NCBI GenBank assembly: GCA_022113835.1
Contig: JAILWY010000002.1
Span: 11,882,501 to 11,946,500, forward strand
DNA length: 64,000 bases
Direction of reading: 5' to 3'
From: Atopsyche davidsoni
Taxonomy: Eukaryota; Arthropoda; Insecta; Trichoptera; Hydrobiosidae
This document shows, in pieces, positions 24,087 through 35,669 of this stretch (its first letter is position 1; each line of letters starts with the position of its first letter). A program made the translations under genes and the position numbers. Below the pieces are notes generated by a model. That model was not told where the DNA came from. It saw nothing but the letters and a program-made list of their open reading frames with translations, and searched no databases.

Positions 24087-24599
24087 CAGTGGCGTGCTTA
24101 GAATTTTTGTATTCAATATCTGTTTTTTAAAAGTTTTTTTGTTTTGAATTTCACATTTTTGCATTTGCATTTGTTATACCCTATATTTAAACAACAATAA
24201 TGAAGAGTCATGTATGAACACTTGTTCACGTACGCTTTTGCCTTGTTTAAATATACAGTATCACAAATGAAATAAGTCTGCCGAAGACTATTTTTACTTG
24301 CGTAATTTTAGCGGTATGGATTGCAAAAAAGTAGTTATACAAAACATGTATTTAATATGTCTTAATTTATTGTATTCACAATACTTTTTTTAGAAATCGC
24401 TTCACGATTTAAGCGACGGAAAACGGTGATTTTTTTTCATGACAGTAACACTCTTGCAGTATATTTAAACCATCCTTTCTTGAATACCGCAGATTTTCTG
24501 GCTTAATGTATTCAGGAGAACCCCAAATGAATGATATCATTCATTGAAATGTTTTTAAAACATGTTTTTATATTAATAAAATCATATTGCACGCCACTG
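24087..24599. mobile_element. hAT-like non-autonomous element, 513 bp
   Basis: Perfect 11-bp terminal inverted repeats CAGTGGCGTGC and GCACGCCACTG. Flanks GTAATACAG (left) and GTAAATACAG (right) look like a target duplication with one indel. No coding inside. Confidence 0.8.
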
Positions 24600-24609
24600 G
24601 TAAATACAG

Positions 24610-27600
24610 ACAAGTTCACGGAAGTGTCCCTCTGCGTGCAGTGTGCCTTAATACAATTGAATTCTAAAATGCGTATTAGTTTTTACGTCAATTAATATCT
24701 CTGAAAAAAAATAATCACGTTTTAAAATTAATGTGTTTATAGAAAATGTTTTCCGCTTTTTTATAACTTTTTTGTATAATAAATAAAATATAATGTATTT
24801 CGATATAAAAGCATTTTTTGATTTTCTAGGCGTATATATTGCCATATAACTCATACATCCCACCAAACTCATGTTTTTTTTATTGCTTGAAGATGTCATA
24901 AACATTCGAACTGAAATACGAATCTATTTCCGTGAGAGTATATAATTTATTGTCAAGCAGTGTGGAGAAAATTTATAAAAGTAGTTTTAAGCCATGCTTT
25001 AAGTGTTATTTAAAGATGTGGAAACGTTTGTTTCAAATATACTTGTGACTGTATTTTAGTGGGAAAAAAAACAACTAAGGTGTTTTATAAACATTAAATA
25101 TTATTTTACAAGAACGCATAATCTTTAGCAATAACTGTTCCGATTACTAATCGTTGCCCCTCGATATATATTTATATATGCTTTATTTTTATTATTTTAC
25201 CTATGCATACGCATTGCAACGATTTAGTGATGTTTATAAATATTCTTTATACTTCGCGATTGCAAGTTCTATGTACTAAAAAATCTTAATTTCTAGAATT
25301 TTATATCAAAATGTTCGTGGCAGAGGTCAAACAGAGTCTTGACTAATCTTCATCAAAAGAGTTGCTACTGCATTAATTCTGCAGTTAAAACATGTCTCAG
25401 TTTTCCGTTGTGGCGACAGTTCGTGGCAATTGTCGCACAAAATCTTAAGTGAATTTCATCAGCACTAAAAATAAACGTTTGAAAGCTCTGGCAATATATA
25501 AGTCAAAATTTATTTATTTTTCGAAACGCCCATTTGTGTTTATGTATTTTATTTCTTTAGCCTTGCAAGAGTTTACGAAAATACAGTTTACCTTGAAACA
25601 CCCCTGCAAATGTCATGATTTTGCAATTTTTTTATTATTCCTGTTACGTTACTTTTCATATTTTATAATATCATGACTATTTTAGAGAAGATTTAGCATG
25701 ACATGGAGGTCAGGACCACTATGCATTTGTATATACAAATCAATCGGATTGTAATAAATATGTGAACAGGCCGTCTTCTAATGTGTCCAATAGCGTCATA
25801 TTTTGCGTTGCTTACTCAGATAAAACTACAAAAAAGGACGTTATTAGTTTATTGCAAATCGATAGGAATATGTGTAGCTGCGGCTTAACATTCTGAACAA
25901 TAAATATAGAGTTTGAAGTGTATTTTTGAACACGGAGATAGACATTAGATTTGTAGATTTCCAGTTTATTTGCAAAAAAGTTTTTTTTCTTCCTGTTTGT
26001 ATATTTTACTTCAAAGTTTAAATATTTCGCATTAAAATAAATCATGTTGCATGCTAAGTTATTATGCTATTTATTTAATATATAGAATGCAAATTCGTTA
26101 TTTATTGTTAAGTAAAATCCTATATTTTACTTATTTTCTTTCGACCGACAATTTGGCTCATTTCAATAAAAAAAAAAAACAAAATATTTAATATTCATTG
26201 ATATAAAAGGTGTGTGGTTTGCATTTTAAAGTGTAATATAAAATGTCTGATTCAGTTTTCAAGGCAAGAGATGCTTAAAATCGGACACCACCGTAATATC
26301 CTTTAAACGCTTCCAACTGCTTGCCTTTTTGCTCGCGTCCTACAAAGTAGTTCTCACCTTCGGATTGTCTGAGCTTGAATGCTTCTTGCTCGTAAATTCA
26401 AAATAAAAAATACTTAATTTATTTTGACATAATGTTATTTTACCATCGTTAAATAATTAAAGTTATATATGATTTCTCAATTAATATGGCACCTTAAGTA
26501 GATACTTTCAGTAAATCTCAAAAGTATTAGCATATTTTTCATATAATTACGTTCCTTTCTCCGACTCGCAATCTGATCGATAATTTTTTTAATAATTACT
26601 TGTTATTTAGTTTTTTTTCTTACAATATCGAAGTACTTGTTGATCGCATTCATAACCGGGTTATATAGGAAAAAACCCTTGTGTGTTAACCAAATATTTG
26701 CATATTTTCAGATTAACGTTCATAGGTTTATTGAATTGTATTCTAAATTATTGCTATTAATTGTATTATAATTAATAATTGCAAGTGGGCATGCAGTAAG
26801 GAGTAAAACTAAATAAATCTTTATCATTTGAATCGTTGTGTAAGGAAGTTTGAGGCTTGCCTGGAAGTTTTTCATGGCCTCAAAGATGCTAATTTATTTT
26901 GCCATACTCGGGTTTATCATCATTTTATATAAAGACTTTCTTACATGGGCACCGATTTAACTCACCCCGTTATTATATGTCGTAAATAAGTAAATATGTT
27001 GTTGAAATTATAAAATGTTGATGTTTTCGATACACCAGTAATAATATAATACGAATACTACACATGTATGGAATGGCGAGCCTTCGCTTTCCCTTAATTG
27101 TGTATGTCACAATGTTTTAAATATTACTGGTAAAAGCAAACTTCTTTATTTAGGGTACATATTTGTTGTAAACTTTGTGTACTTTCTGTCAAATATATTT
27201 AATCTATTTATATGTTTTGCTTGCTTCGCTGCATTGTCGGCCCTTGGAAAATTCGCTCTTTCGTTCAAATTTCATACTTAATAATACGACAGTTCTCATT
27301 TTACAATTCAATAAATATACCTCGCGTTGTCCGTTGATTGCCACAACATTGGGTGTCTGAGAAATGATAAAAATTACTCCACTTATGTTGTTGCAATGCG
27401 TTGTGCTTTCATTATGTATGCGCAAATCATAATTCAAGGCCGCTTGCGCCTTTTCTGTTATTTTGTTGCTTTCATCTTTCAAGCAACCCAGAAGTCGACA
27501 ACCGAAGACACTTTTTTCTAAATGTTAAAAATTAAACGTGTAGTACAATTATGAATCAATATTTTGCTTTTTTTTTATTTGTATATTTGCTAGACAGTTT

Positions 27601-28680
27601 ATTTGTATTTTTCTTCTTATTGTGCTGCGTTCAAACGAAGGCGGGTTAGGGGATAATTCAAACGCACACGTGTGCTCTGCATCGGTTGGTGACTTTTATT
27701 GCAAAAGACAATAAAATTCATATACTATAATAATTAACAGTATAATCGAGCAGCCGCGGTCCGATGTAACTGTGTTATGTTTATATTAATTATAAGTTTT
27801 CCTACAGTATATAAAATACCGTAAAAGCAAAGGTAAAAATTTCGTTTGCTACAATTCTATATTCAGGGAAAGAAAACTTTTTTTATAACAAGTAATTGCC
27901 GGAGACGTATCAAGCTGGACACGGCTACATTGTCTTGTGTTTGCTTATCTGTTTCCATTTATTATACTTTACTACTTTTACATTTTTGGACCAAAACTAC
28001 TTGTCATACTACTTGTCATTCTCAAATCGAAAACTTGTTGACATTTTTATTAGAGATTAAGTTATGTGATTTTATTTATATATATATATATACATTACGT
28101 TTACATTACGTTTGGCTTCACAAAATCAAAATAAACATGTTCACCGTATTTTAAAAACTATTTCCACGACAGCATTACGTCAAAAATTGAATCAACTGTA
28201 GAAAAACGTAAAACGGATGCTATTAAAATTAAAGTTATCTTTTTAAAATTATGAATTTGTATTTTGATTATTTATCGAAATTGTTCGCAATAAGTTCTCA
28301 GACATGCGCAATAAAAATTATAGTAATGCGTTCATAATACATAGCATTACCTTCTAGGGCTGAACTTTTCCAATAACGGCATTACAGTTTGCGATGCCGT
28401 AACACTAATACCTACAATCAATTTTACACGCCGTAAAAGAAACCCTTTTGAATAATTAATTAAAAGACCATCACTTTAAATGATATAGCATAAAATTACT
28501 GTATTTACTCCATGTAAAATTTATGTATATTTTTTTATCGAACAATATAATAACTTTTCTTCTATAATTTTTTTGCTTTTTAAAATGTTTTAATGATCTT
28601 CGGTTGTAGTTTGTATAAGCCTACAATTTTTTTACATGATTATTAGAAATAATAAATCCTTTATTTTTTTAAATCAAATT
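24610..28680. other. Mostly AT-rich, no secure gene
   Basis: Apart from the candidate exon at 26.3 kb, nothing beyond short chance frames was seen. Confidence 0.4.
26275..26388 (-). CDS. Candidate small exon, unrecognised protein
   Basis: The frame reads QEAFKLRQSEGENYFVGREQ and then KGKQLEAFKGYYGGVRF to TAA. Inside it GAAG|GTGAGA is a strong donor at 26358/26357, so the exon may instead end there. The acceptor (TTTACGAG) is poor. A diverged copy of the KQLEAFKG-coding stretch may occur near 37.05-37.12 kb, so this could be a repeat rather than a gene. Confidence 0.25.
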   Translation of the reverse strand, partial: QEAFKLRQSEGENYFVGREQKGKQLEAFKGYYGGVRF

Positions 28681-28802
28681 TAGTATCAAATCAAAGCATA
28701 AATACAGTTTTTTTTAATACAATCAGTTTTAAAATGTGTATTCTCGTTCAGTTGCAGAAAAACAGTGTTTTTAAAAAAAATCCGAGATATCAATTCGTAT
28801 AT

Positions 28803-28805
<3 letters not shown>

Positions 28806-28861
<56 letters not shown>
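28806..28861. repeat. (TA)28 microsatellite
   Basis: A pure alternating TA tract of 56 bp. Confidence 0.97.
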
Positions 28862-28864
<3 letters not shown>

Positions 28865-29429
28865 TCAAAAATACGACGATTCAGTTACTTTTAAGATGTT
28901 TTGTACTTCTCTATCTACTAAAATAATAGCCATTGTGTGTATGTATGTGTGTATGTTTCGTTTTACGGTTCTCTATAGAACATCTTAAAAGATACAATGC
29001 TGATTTTTTGCACGTAAGTTTAGTAAATTTTTCCGCAGCTATGTGCCGAATTTCAAGACTATAGGATAATATTTTTATTCATAAACTATAAAATATGCTT
29101 TAGCGAGTTTCAATTTGTACGAATTATATGATTCAGTTCTTCACCGCAAGAATTTCAAATTTAGAACTTTTACAAAAAAAACAAATTTTGATGCTTCTAA
29201 GAAATTTCCAGCTTATGTCAGTTTGACACAAACGCCATCTCTATTTTTTTTATCGAAATTGCATTAGAAATTATTAATCACATCATTAATAACTCAAAAT
29301 AACACCGTCTACGCACAGAAAACGTAATTCAACAAGAATTTCACAATTGAACGTGATAAAGACTGCATCAAATAAAGAACAGTGCAGTGAAAAGTGATGC
29401 GTTGTTTGTGACACGAAATGTGACATAAA

Positions 29430-29900
29430 TGTCAAGCAATGAGTTGGAAGGAAAACGTGAGCAGCGTCTTCTTAAAATTCGAGTACGCGCATCGACCTCA
29501 AGACAAAAAGAAACTGATGCACAGCGAACGCTGCGTTTGTCTTCGGATTAATTAGTGTGACCTGTCGATTCTGCAATGCTTTACATTATCAAGCAGAAAC
29601 CCATCAGATGGAAAGTTCAACGATTACTGTCACAAAAGTAAAGTGAAACTACCAGCAAGGCCTATTTCCCCAGTATATTTAAAGGATATTTATAATGGAA
29701 ATTTCAAGAGAAAAATAAGATCATACGATAACAGTATATCTTCTGTATCAATGGGAGCTAAATTAACAGTGGGCCACTCTGCTTCAAAGTTCAAGGCCAA
29801 GTATATCACAGAACTTTGCACCTTCATCCAACTGATGGTACAAAATTAAAGCATTATTCATCTTATTATGTTCAAATACTATCGCATCGTTCATTAAATA
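29430..29900 (+). pseudogene. Helitron Rep N-terminal fragment, broken
   Basis: Across frames the plus strand gives VRASTSRQKETDAQRTLRL (the repeated basic leader of Helitron proteins), CRFCNALHYQAET, CHKSKVKLPARPISP, IRSYDNSISSVSMGAK and QLMVQN. The Cys pairs followed by KVKLP and RSYNNSLSF-like blocks are characteristic of the helitron-like N-terminal domain. Several stops and frameshifts make it inactive. Rep HUH and helicase parts were not seen. Confidence 0.78.
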
Positions 29901-31446
29901 CGTCATTTTATGACGGGCTACATTGCTAGTTAATAAATAATAATTAATGATCTCTGATGTTAATATTTGAGTTATGTTTTTGTAATTTACGAATTGCGTT
30001 ATGCTTCCGGAAATGTATAGCGGACGTGTAATTTTATAAATACTTTTAATATTATTTGTAGAATTCTTTTGAGTAATTTGTAATTTATAATTATAAATAA
30101 TCAAACCAGTAATTAATTATTACCTAAATCAGAATTATATTAATTGCAACGAAGGCTTTATATATAACGAAATTTTTCTTATACGTATTTTTTATTATTT
30201 TTGATAAGAAATATTTTTGGATTAAAAAAAAATTATGAGATATCAAAATTATCTCCTTTTATTTCTTAATCTTTTTAATGAATTTGCATTCAGTCAGTAT
30301 TACAAGTCGTTCAGTTATCCTCGCTTTGCAAAGTTTGTTTTAAACTCTTCGCGCAGTGTTAAATGACAACAATGACTATGACAAGTATGATTGGTCTTAA
30401 TGAGCTTTTGACGGGGGGGTCCACACTAGCCCCAACAGTAAATTGACTTGTTAGAAGAGTGATTCTACACGAGGAAACTTTGGCTTTGGGCTATCCTAAA
30501 TCGGCGGTTAGCGAAGGTTGATTTTTTTATCATTCGCCATAGAAGTAAAAGGCGTAACGATCTCCAAGGCTTCCGTACAAACAATCCCAGGTGTATGAAC
30601 TCTTTCCTCATTACGTATTACGGAATTTAAAGATATTATGCATTTCATATAAAGTTTTCTCTCCGAGAAAGCGAAGGCAATCTGGATCGCGCGGCCAAAA
30701 CCCTTATTGATGTTCAGTATTACGTTTTATTAGCGAATATGACAATATCTTGTTGTTTATTGCTATGCGCTTAAAAATGTATTTATTAAGCATGCTCTTT
30801 TTATGTGATTTCGTAATCCGATTCACATAACACTTGCAGTAATATTATTAATCACTTGAATATAATTTCATACAAAAGGTTAAAAGACTACTCACAATTT
30901 TCACAAATACATTAAAAGCTCTTTTGCTATAAAGAAGCGTCTTCATGTTTATATATTTATATATGTAATAGTTATTCTATCAAACATCGTGAATTTTATG
31001 TTACTTGAACAATTATAACTCTTTTTGATTATTTGATGCTGAATATGTGACAATTTAAAAAATGACTCTCGATCTTATTACTCTGAAAACCAAACAAACT
31101 TTTCTATGTTTGCACTTTTAATCGCTTAAAAATTTACTTTTAGCATATATTGGCTTGATTATAACATACTTAGCTTATATGATACAATTATTGATATATT
31201 CTGTTGATAACTAAGTATACAGATATAATGTATGCACTCTCAATTTAAACCATCTTCGACAAAACTGAACAAGGCCTGAGCCTAATAACGTACCATGGCA
31301 TTATAGTCACGTGTATAACCATAAAAATAAAAAAAAAACACTCGAACCGTTTTGCACAAAAACATATTTATTCATTTTATAGTACGAGTTTACACCTTAT
31401 AAATCCGATGTGCTGTATAATCATATAATACCGAAGGCTACACAAG

Positions 31447-31605
31447 AATGACGTCACAAATCATATTTCGTGATATCATAAAAAAAATATTTATAGACAC
31501 ATGCCATGTCAATTCAAAAATTCAATTGAGTCAGTTTAGGATTTATCTGGAATCGAATAGTGGAAAACTTGATCCAGAGTCGACGTTCCAACCACTGAGC
31601 CAACA
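31447..31605 (-). repeat. tRNA-derived SINE, same family as 10.2 kb
   Basis: On the minus strand TTGGCTCAGTGGTTGGAACG is the A box, with a B box around CGATTCCAG. GTCGACTCTGGATC follows the A box as in the 10.2-kb copy. An ATGACGTCAC flank lies at its far end. Confidence 0.65.
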
Positions 31606-32839
31606 AGCTTCACCGACACGTACAACTTATAAATACTGTAGCTAAATTCGTGTCTTTCATGCGACGTCATAGCAGTGTAAGTATCAATGTGAATAATATT
31701 TTTTTCAGATCAAGGTTTGATGTATCCGTAAGTTTTTAAATAAATTATCCGTTGTTGTATAAATGACATTTTCAAACTCCTAAAGATAGTCCCTGTACTT
31801 AGACAAAAACGTCGTTATTTCAAACGCATAACACCCAAAAGCGTAGCACACACCTCTTGTTTTAATAATAGTCAAACAAATCCTTTTCAATCATGTTCCA
31901 TGGGGGTCATTAGATTGTCGTAATATTATCCAATAAAAAGGCATACGTTCTCAAATTGCCTAATAACAGGTTCAGCGTAATTGACTTGCAATGACCTTCG
32001 CTTTCTTCGACGTTCACTTCTTCCGCTCACACCACTTCCTTGGGTTTATTCAAACAGGAAACCGCTGCGAACTTTAAACATCATCGCGAATTACCTGATT
32101 TTATTATACAGTGATCCAAAATAATGACTTGTATGCCGCGCACGCAATCTAGTGATCATTTTAACTTAGAAATATTTTTTTATTTTTTTTATATTTTGCT
32201 GGCTGGTCGTTGGCCGCGCCCGAGGCTTCTTCTCAGACGTAATTCAGACGCCCGTCTCAACTCAGGTCGCTTGCTCTATGTCCACCGACTGGAGTGATTT
32301 GTTAGTTTTATTGGCATATACCACGGTCCAAGAGTTAGATCAAAGGATATATACAATTAACATACAGTATAAATAATATTATCGACGTAAATACTTGAAT
32401 AAATTTATCATTAAATGTTTTCGAATAAAAATACTTTGTTACTAACGGCCAGGTTCAGTGCTCTCTGTGTTCGAAGATATCAAAAACACTTAATCGTCGT
32501 TCTCTCCTGCAGGACAGAGACCTCTCCTTTGTCTTTGTCGATTCGGAAAATTTCCGCTTCCACCTTCAGCAGACGTCTTCTCCACAAGGTCAACCGTAAA
32601 CACCGTGAAGGTTAAACGCAGAGGGACTCGCTCACTTATCTTATCTGGTCAAAAAACCGGTGCAGGTTTCTCTTGTCGAGTCATGCGGCATCACGTGTGT
32701 AAAGTCAAACCTCCACGTGTGTTTTTTTATTTTGATTTGTCTCTTCGTTTGAATCCCAGCGTGCATTTCCCGCGAGTAATGTTTGTTTTGTTTTTTTTTT
32801 ATATTTTTTTAAAATTATAACATTTTTAGTAAACAATAT

Positions 32840-32940
32840 TTTTGACTCAATAATGACTGAATAAAAATACTTTTGTGATTTTTCCACGTGTTATTTTTTT
32901 ATTGGTGACAGATTTCGCCAATTTTTCACTAAAGCATGTG
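32840..32940 (-). repeat. Family A repeat copy, strongly diverged
   Basis: The minus strand has ATTGGCGAAATCTGTCACCA and the AATAAAAAAATAACACGTGG tail seen in other copies; the left box is lost. Confidence 0.5.
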
Positions 32941-33295
32941 GAAAAATTACTTCAGTATTTTATTTAAATATATTATTTAATTACCATCACAAATACGACT
33001 TCTACATATAATAACGTATAATATAGCGGATTCATTGGCCATGATTCTCGTATAAATGGTATAAAATATACATTATTGCTTTATCAGGTTTTTTGAGAGC
33101 CTGTTGTTTATTGTTAGCATTTTAGACCTCGTAAAGATCTTTATCTAACTTATATTCAAAAATCACAATTTCATAAAACAAAATATGATTATATTAATTA
33201 TTCGTGTTTACATCAGTATATTTGTTAAGCTTAATGCAAATATTAAATACCCGTGTAAAACAATAAATAAAATAATTGATTTATAGAGTACTTAC

Positions 33296-33361
33296 TAGGA
33301 AACTCATCCATGCTGAGGAAAATCTCTAATTTGGTCGCCAGTGTATCCATCTTGTCGAGTC
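33296..33361 (-). CDS. Candidate 66-nt exon, unrecognised protein
   Basis: The acceptor TTTAACACACAG and donor GTAAGTACT bound a frame reading LDKMDTLATKLEIFLSMDEF P. It is phase 1 in and phase 1 out, the symmetric arrangement of a cassette exon. The peptide is helix-like. The in-frame ATG at 33350 could also be a start. No protein family recognised. Confidence 0.35.
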
Positions 33362-34099
33362 CTGTGTGTTAAATTTTTTATTTTAACGTCACTTTGATTA
33401 TATCCTGATGCCAGGTTTACTATTTAACGGCACTTATGCAATCACAATACACTTGGAAGCCATATATAACATCAATTAATCATAACATATTAGAAAAATA
33501 TATAAATAAACTATAAATACTATAATGTCAGAGTGTTATTCATGATTTTACACATATTTGTAGTAAACATTACCTAAATGTAATTTTTTGAAGATGCGGT
33601 ATATTTTGCAAATTTTAATTTAATTATAATTTGGATTTCAATATTACATTGGTTAATGACTTACGTTTTTGCAATATATATATATATATATACTTTTTGT
33701 TATTACAAAAAATATATTATATATTTATATTTTGTGCAATGACACAAATTCAACGAGTCATCGTTTATCGTTACTTCTTCTTATACTAAAGAATATATTT
33801 TCTTGCCCACAGTTACGAATAAATAAACAAGCTGTTGATATGACAATATGTTTGAACTTTGAAACATCGAATATCTGAAAATAAAATAACGATAAATATA
33901 TGCTTGATTGGTATTTGCTCTAAAGGAATTCATTGAAATCTGTTTGCTAATTTAAAAAATAAAATTATTTAATCATGCCATTTTCAAAGATGATTGAGAA
34001 ATTAAGTTGTTCCATCATTTATTTATATTATAATAATATTGCGTATAAATTAAATAGCAATATTTTTGATTTAGTTATTATTTAAGAAATTCAATATTT

Positions 34100-34250
34100 T
34101 TGACAGAGAGTACTTGGTGGAATTCCATTTTAATATTTTTGAGTAAAATGCTTGAGTGATCTTCCACATGTTTGTTTTTATTTGTGACCGGTTTCGCCAA
34201 CCTTTCACGTTGGCATTATCAAACAGAGAAAAGGTTGGCGAAACCGGTCA
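34100..34250 (-). repeat. Family A repeat with box-hairpin-GAAAC motif
   Basis: On the minus strand TTTGATAATGCCAACG, a short loop and GGTTGGCGAAACCGGTCAC form a hairpin flanked by conserved boxes. Then CACAAATAAAAA and an end reading ACCAAGTACTCTCTGTCA follow. A second half-copy (GGTTGGCGAAACCGGTC) lies head-to-head on the plus strand at 34232-34248. Confidence 0.8.
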
Positions 34251-34739
34251 TTAGTTATTATTTCATATTTATACCAATTAAGTTATTTTTCAATTGCCAG
34301 TGGCAATTACTTAATTTCGCTATTGTTTGTGTGATATTAAAATAACAAAGTGAAATTACAGCATTATCGATTTTATCATTCGATTGTAGATAATAGGTTT
34401 GTATCTTCAAAAATAATTGCAAAATTTAAAAGCACAATTATATTATTATAATATTGTGTGCTCCACGTGCCATCACTGATAATTTTTCAATTTTGCTTGT
34501 TGTAATGAGTGAGTTCCACAACAGTCACACGATCGATATTATTAACAACGTACACGCTTACAAACCTTCAATAATCTTCTTTATAGTTAGTCCAAACATA
34601 AAGCGACAGCGCTCACTATCAACTCGGTTATCTCCTAGAGACAGAAGCTCATGTTCATAAGATTAACACGCGATCTATATATATATGTCTACAATTGTGA
34701 TTTGAAATACCAGATTCTTCACTGTGATAGTTTGATATT

Positions 34740-34990
34740 CACTTGCAAGGCTCGATTGAATTGAATTGGCGGGATCGAAAGGTTGAAAAACGCACTTGGA
34801 GTGTGCTCGAGGATATGGCGCGTGACGCCGGACTCGCTGGCCACGGTGGACTGACGATCGGCTCTGCCCGGCCGCGCTGCTGCCTCCGTCTGGTCCTCGC
34901 TTCCTCGACCAGCTGGCGTCGCTCCTTCCTGCAGCAGGCGCCTCGCCATGGAGCCTCAATGCCGCCACCGACACCATCATATCGCCTTAC
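34740..34990. other. GC-rich block, unassigned
   Basis: A GC-rich segment abutting the hAT element. All minus frames and one plus frame are open, which is expected for GC-rich DNA. One minus frame reads naturally (ATPAGRGSEDQTEAAARPGR, SGVTRHILEHTPSAFFN), but no good acceptor or donor bounds it. Confidence 0.3.
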
Positions 34991-34992
34991 AC

Positions 34993-35665
34993 CATGGGTG
35001 GCCAAACCGCGGCCCGCGGGGTGTTTACTTTTGGCCAATTATATATATGTGCATATGTTTTACAAAACATATTTGGACAAGGAGAAATATCCAGCATTAT
35101 ATAAACATGCTCTATAGATGATTTCGCTATTTGGAAACACTTACACGTACGTGTGAACAGCTTTTTACTCGAATGAAGCATATTGAATCTCACATGAGAA
35201 CACGAATTACTGATGAGCATTTGGAAAACTGATCGTTATCAACATTGATGCACTTATTTCTGACAACAAAAAAAAAACAGACGTCTCACTTAAATTTATT
35301 ATTTTTTTTGTATTGCCTAACTCTAATAAATATGTTTGATTCACATCTTCTTCAAAAACACTATATTTCTTGGGTACTTGTTTTTTATCCGACCCCCAAT
35401 TTTTTTTAATGTACATGTACTCGCAGAGATAAGCATCTATCATATGACGACGAGTCCCGTTGTGGCGTTCATTTCGTTCCTTTGCAGATTTCCGTGACCG
35501 CTCGATTCGTTGGGTTAGGTTAGGTTAGGTCAGGTTAGGTACAAGTTTTTTGGTGGTCGGATAAAAACAAGTAGCATTTCTTGCTTGCTTTGTAGATTAC
35601 ATGAAATTTTGTTGTACGGCCCGGTAGGTAATGGCCCGACTGCTGAAAAAGGTTGGCCACCCATG
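34993..35665 (+). mobile_element. Decayed hAT element with dimerisation-domain remnant
   Basis: Thirteen-bp ends CATGGGTGGCCAA and TTGGCCACCCATG are perfect inverted repeats. Flanking octamers CCTTACAC and CTTTACAT match at six of eight positions. At about 35151-35230 the plus strand encodes CEQLFTRMKHIESHMRTRIT then DEHLEN, the hAT C-terminal dimerisation motif as in GTF2IRD2/SCAND3-like transposases. Most of the transposase is deleted and frames are broken. Confidence 0.85.
35512..35541. repeat. TTAGG-type short tandem repeat
   Basis: Five TTAGG/TCAGG units occur in a row inside the decayed hAT element. TTAGG is the usual insect telomere unit. Confidence 0.8.
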
Positions 35666-35669
35666 CTTT

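Larger units (their letters stand above)
29910..33290. other. No secure gene
   Basis: Balanced-composition segments occur at 30300-30720, 31980-32310 and 32440-32780. They contain no bounded exon. Other parts are AT-rich. Confidence 0.4.

Noticed and set aside
35512..35541. Telomere or subtelomere
   Set aside because: Only five units, inside a transposon, with genic DNA on both sides.
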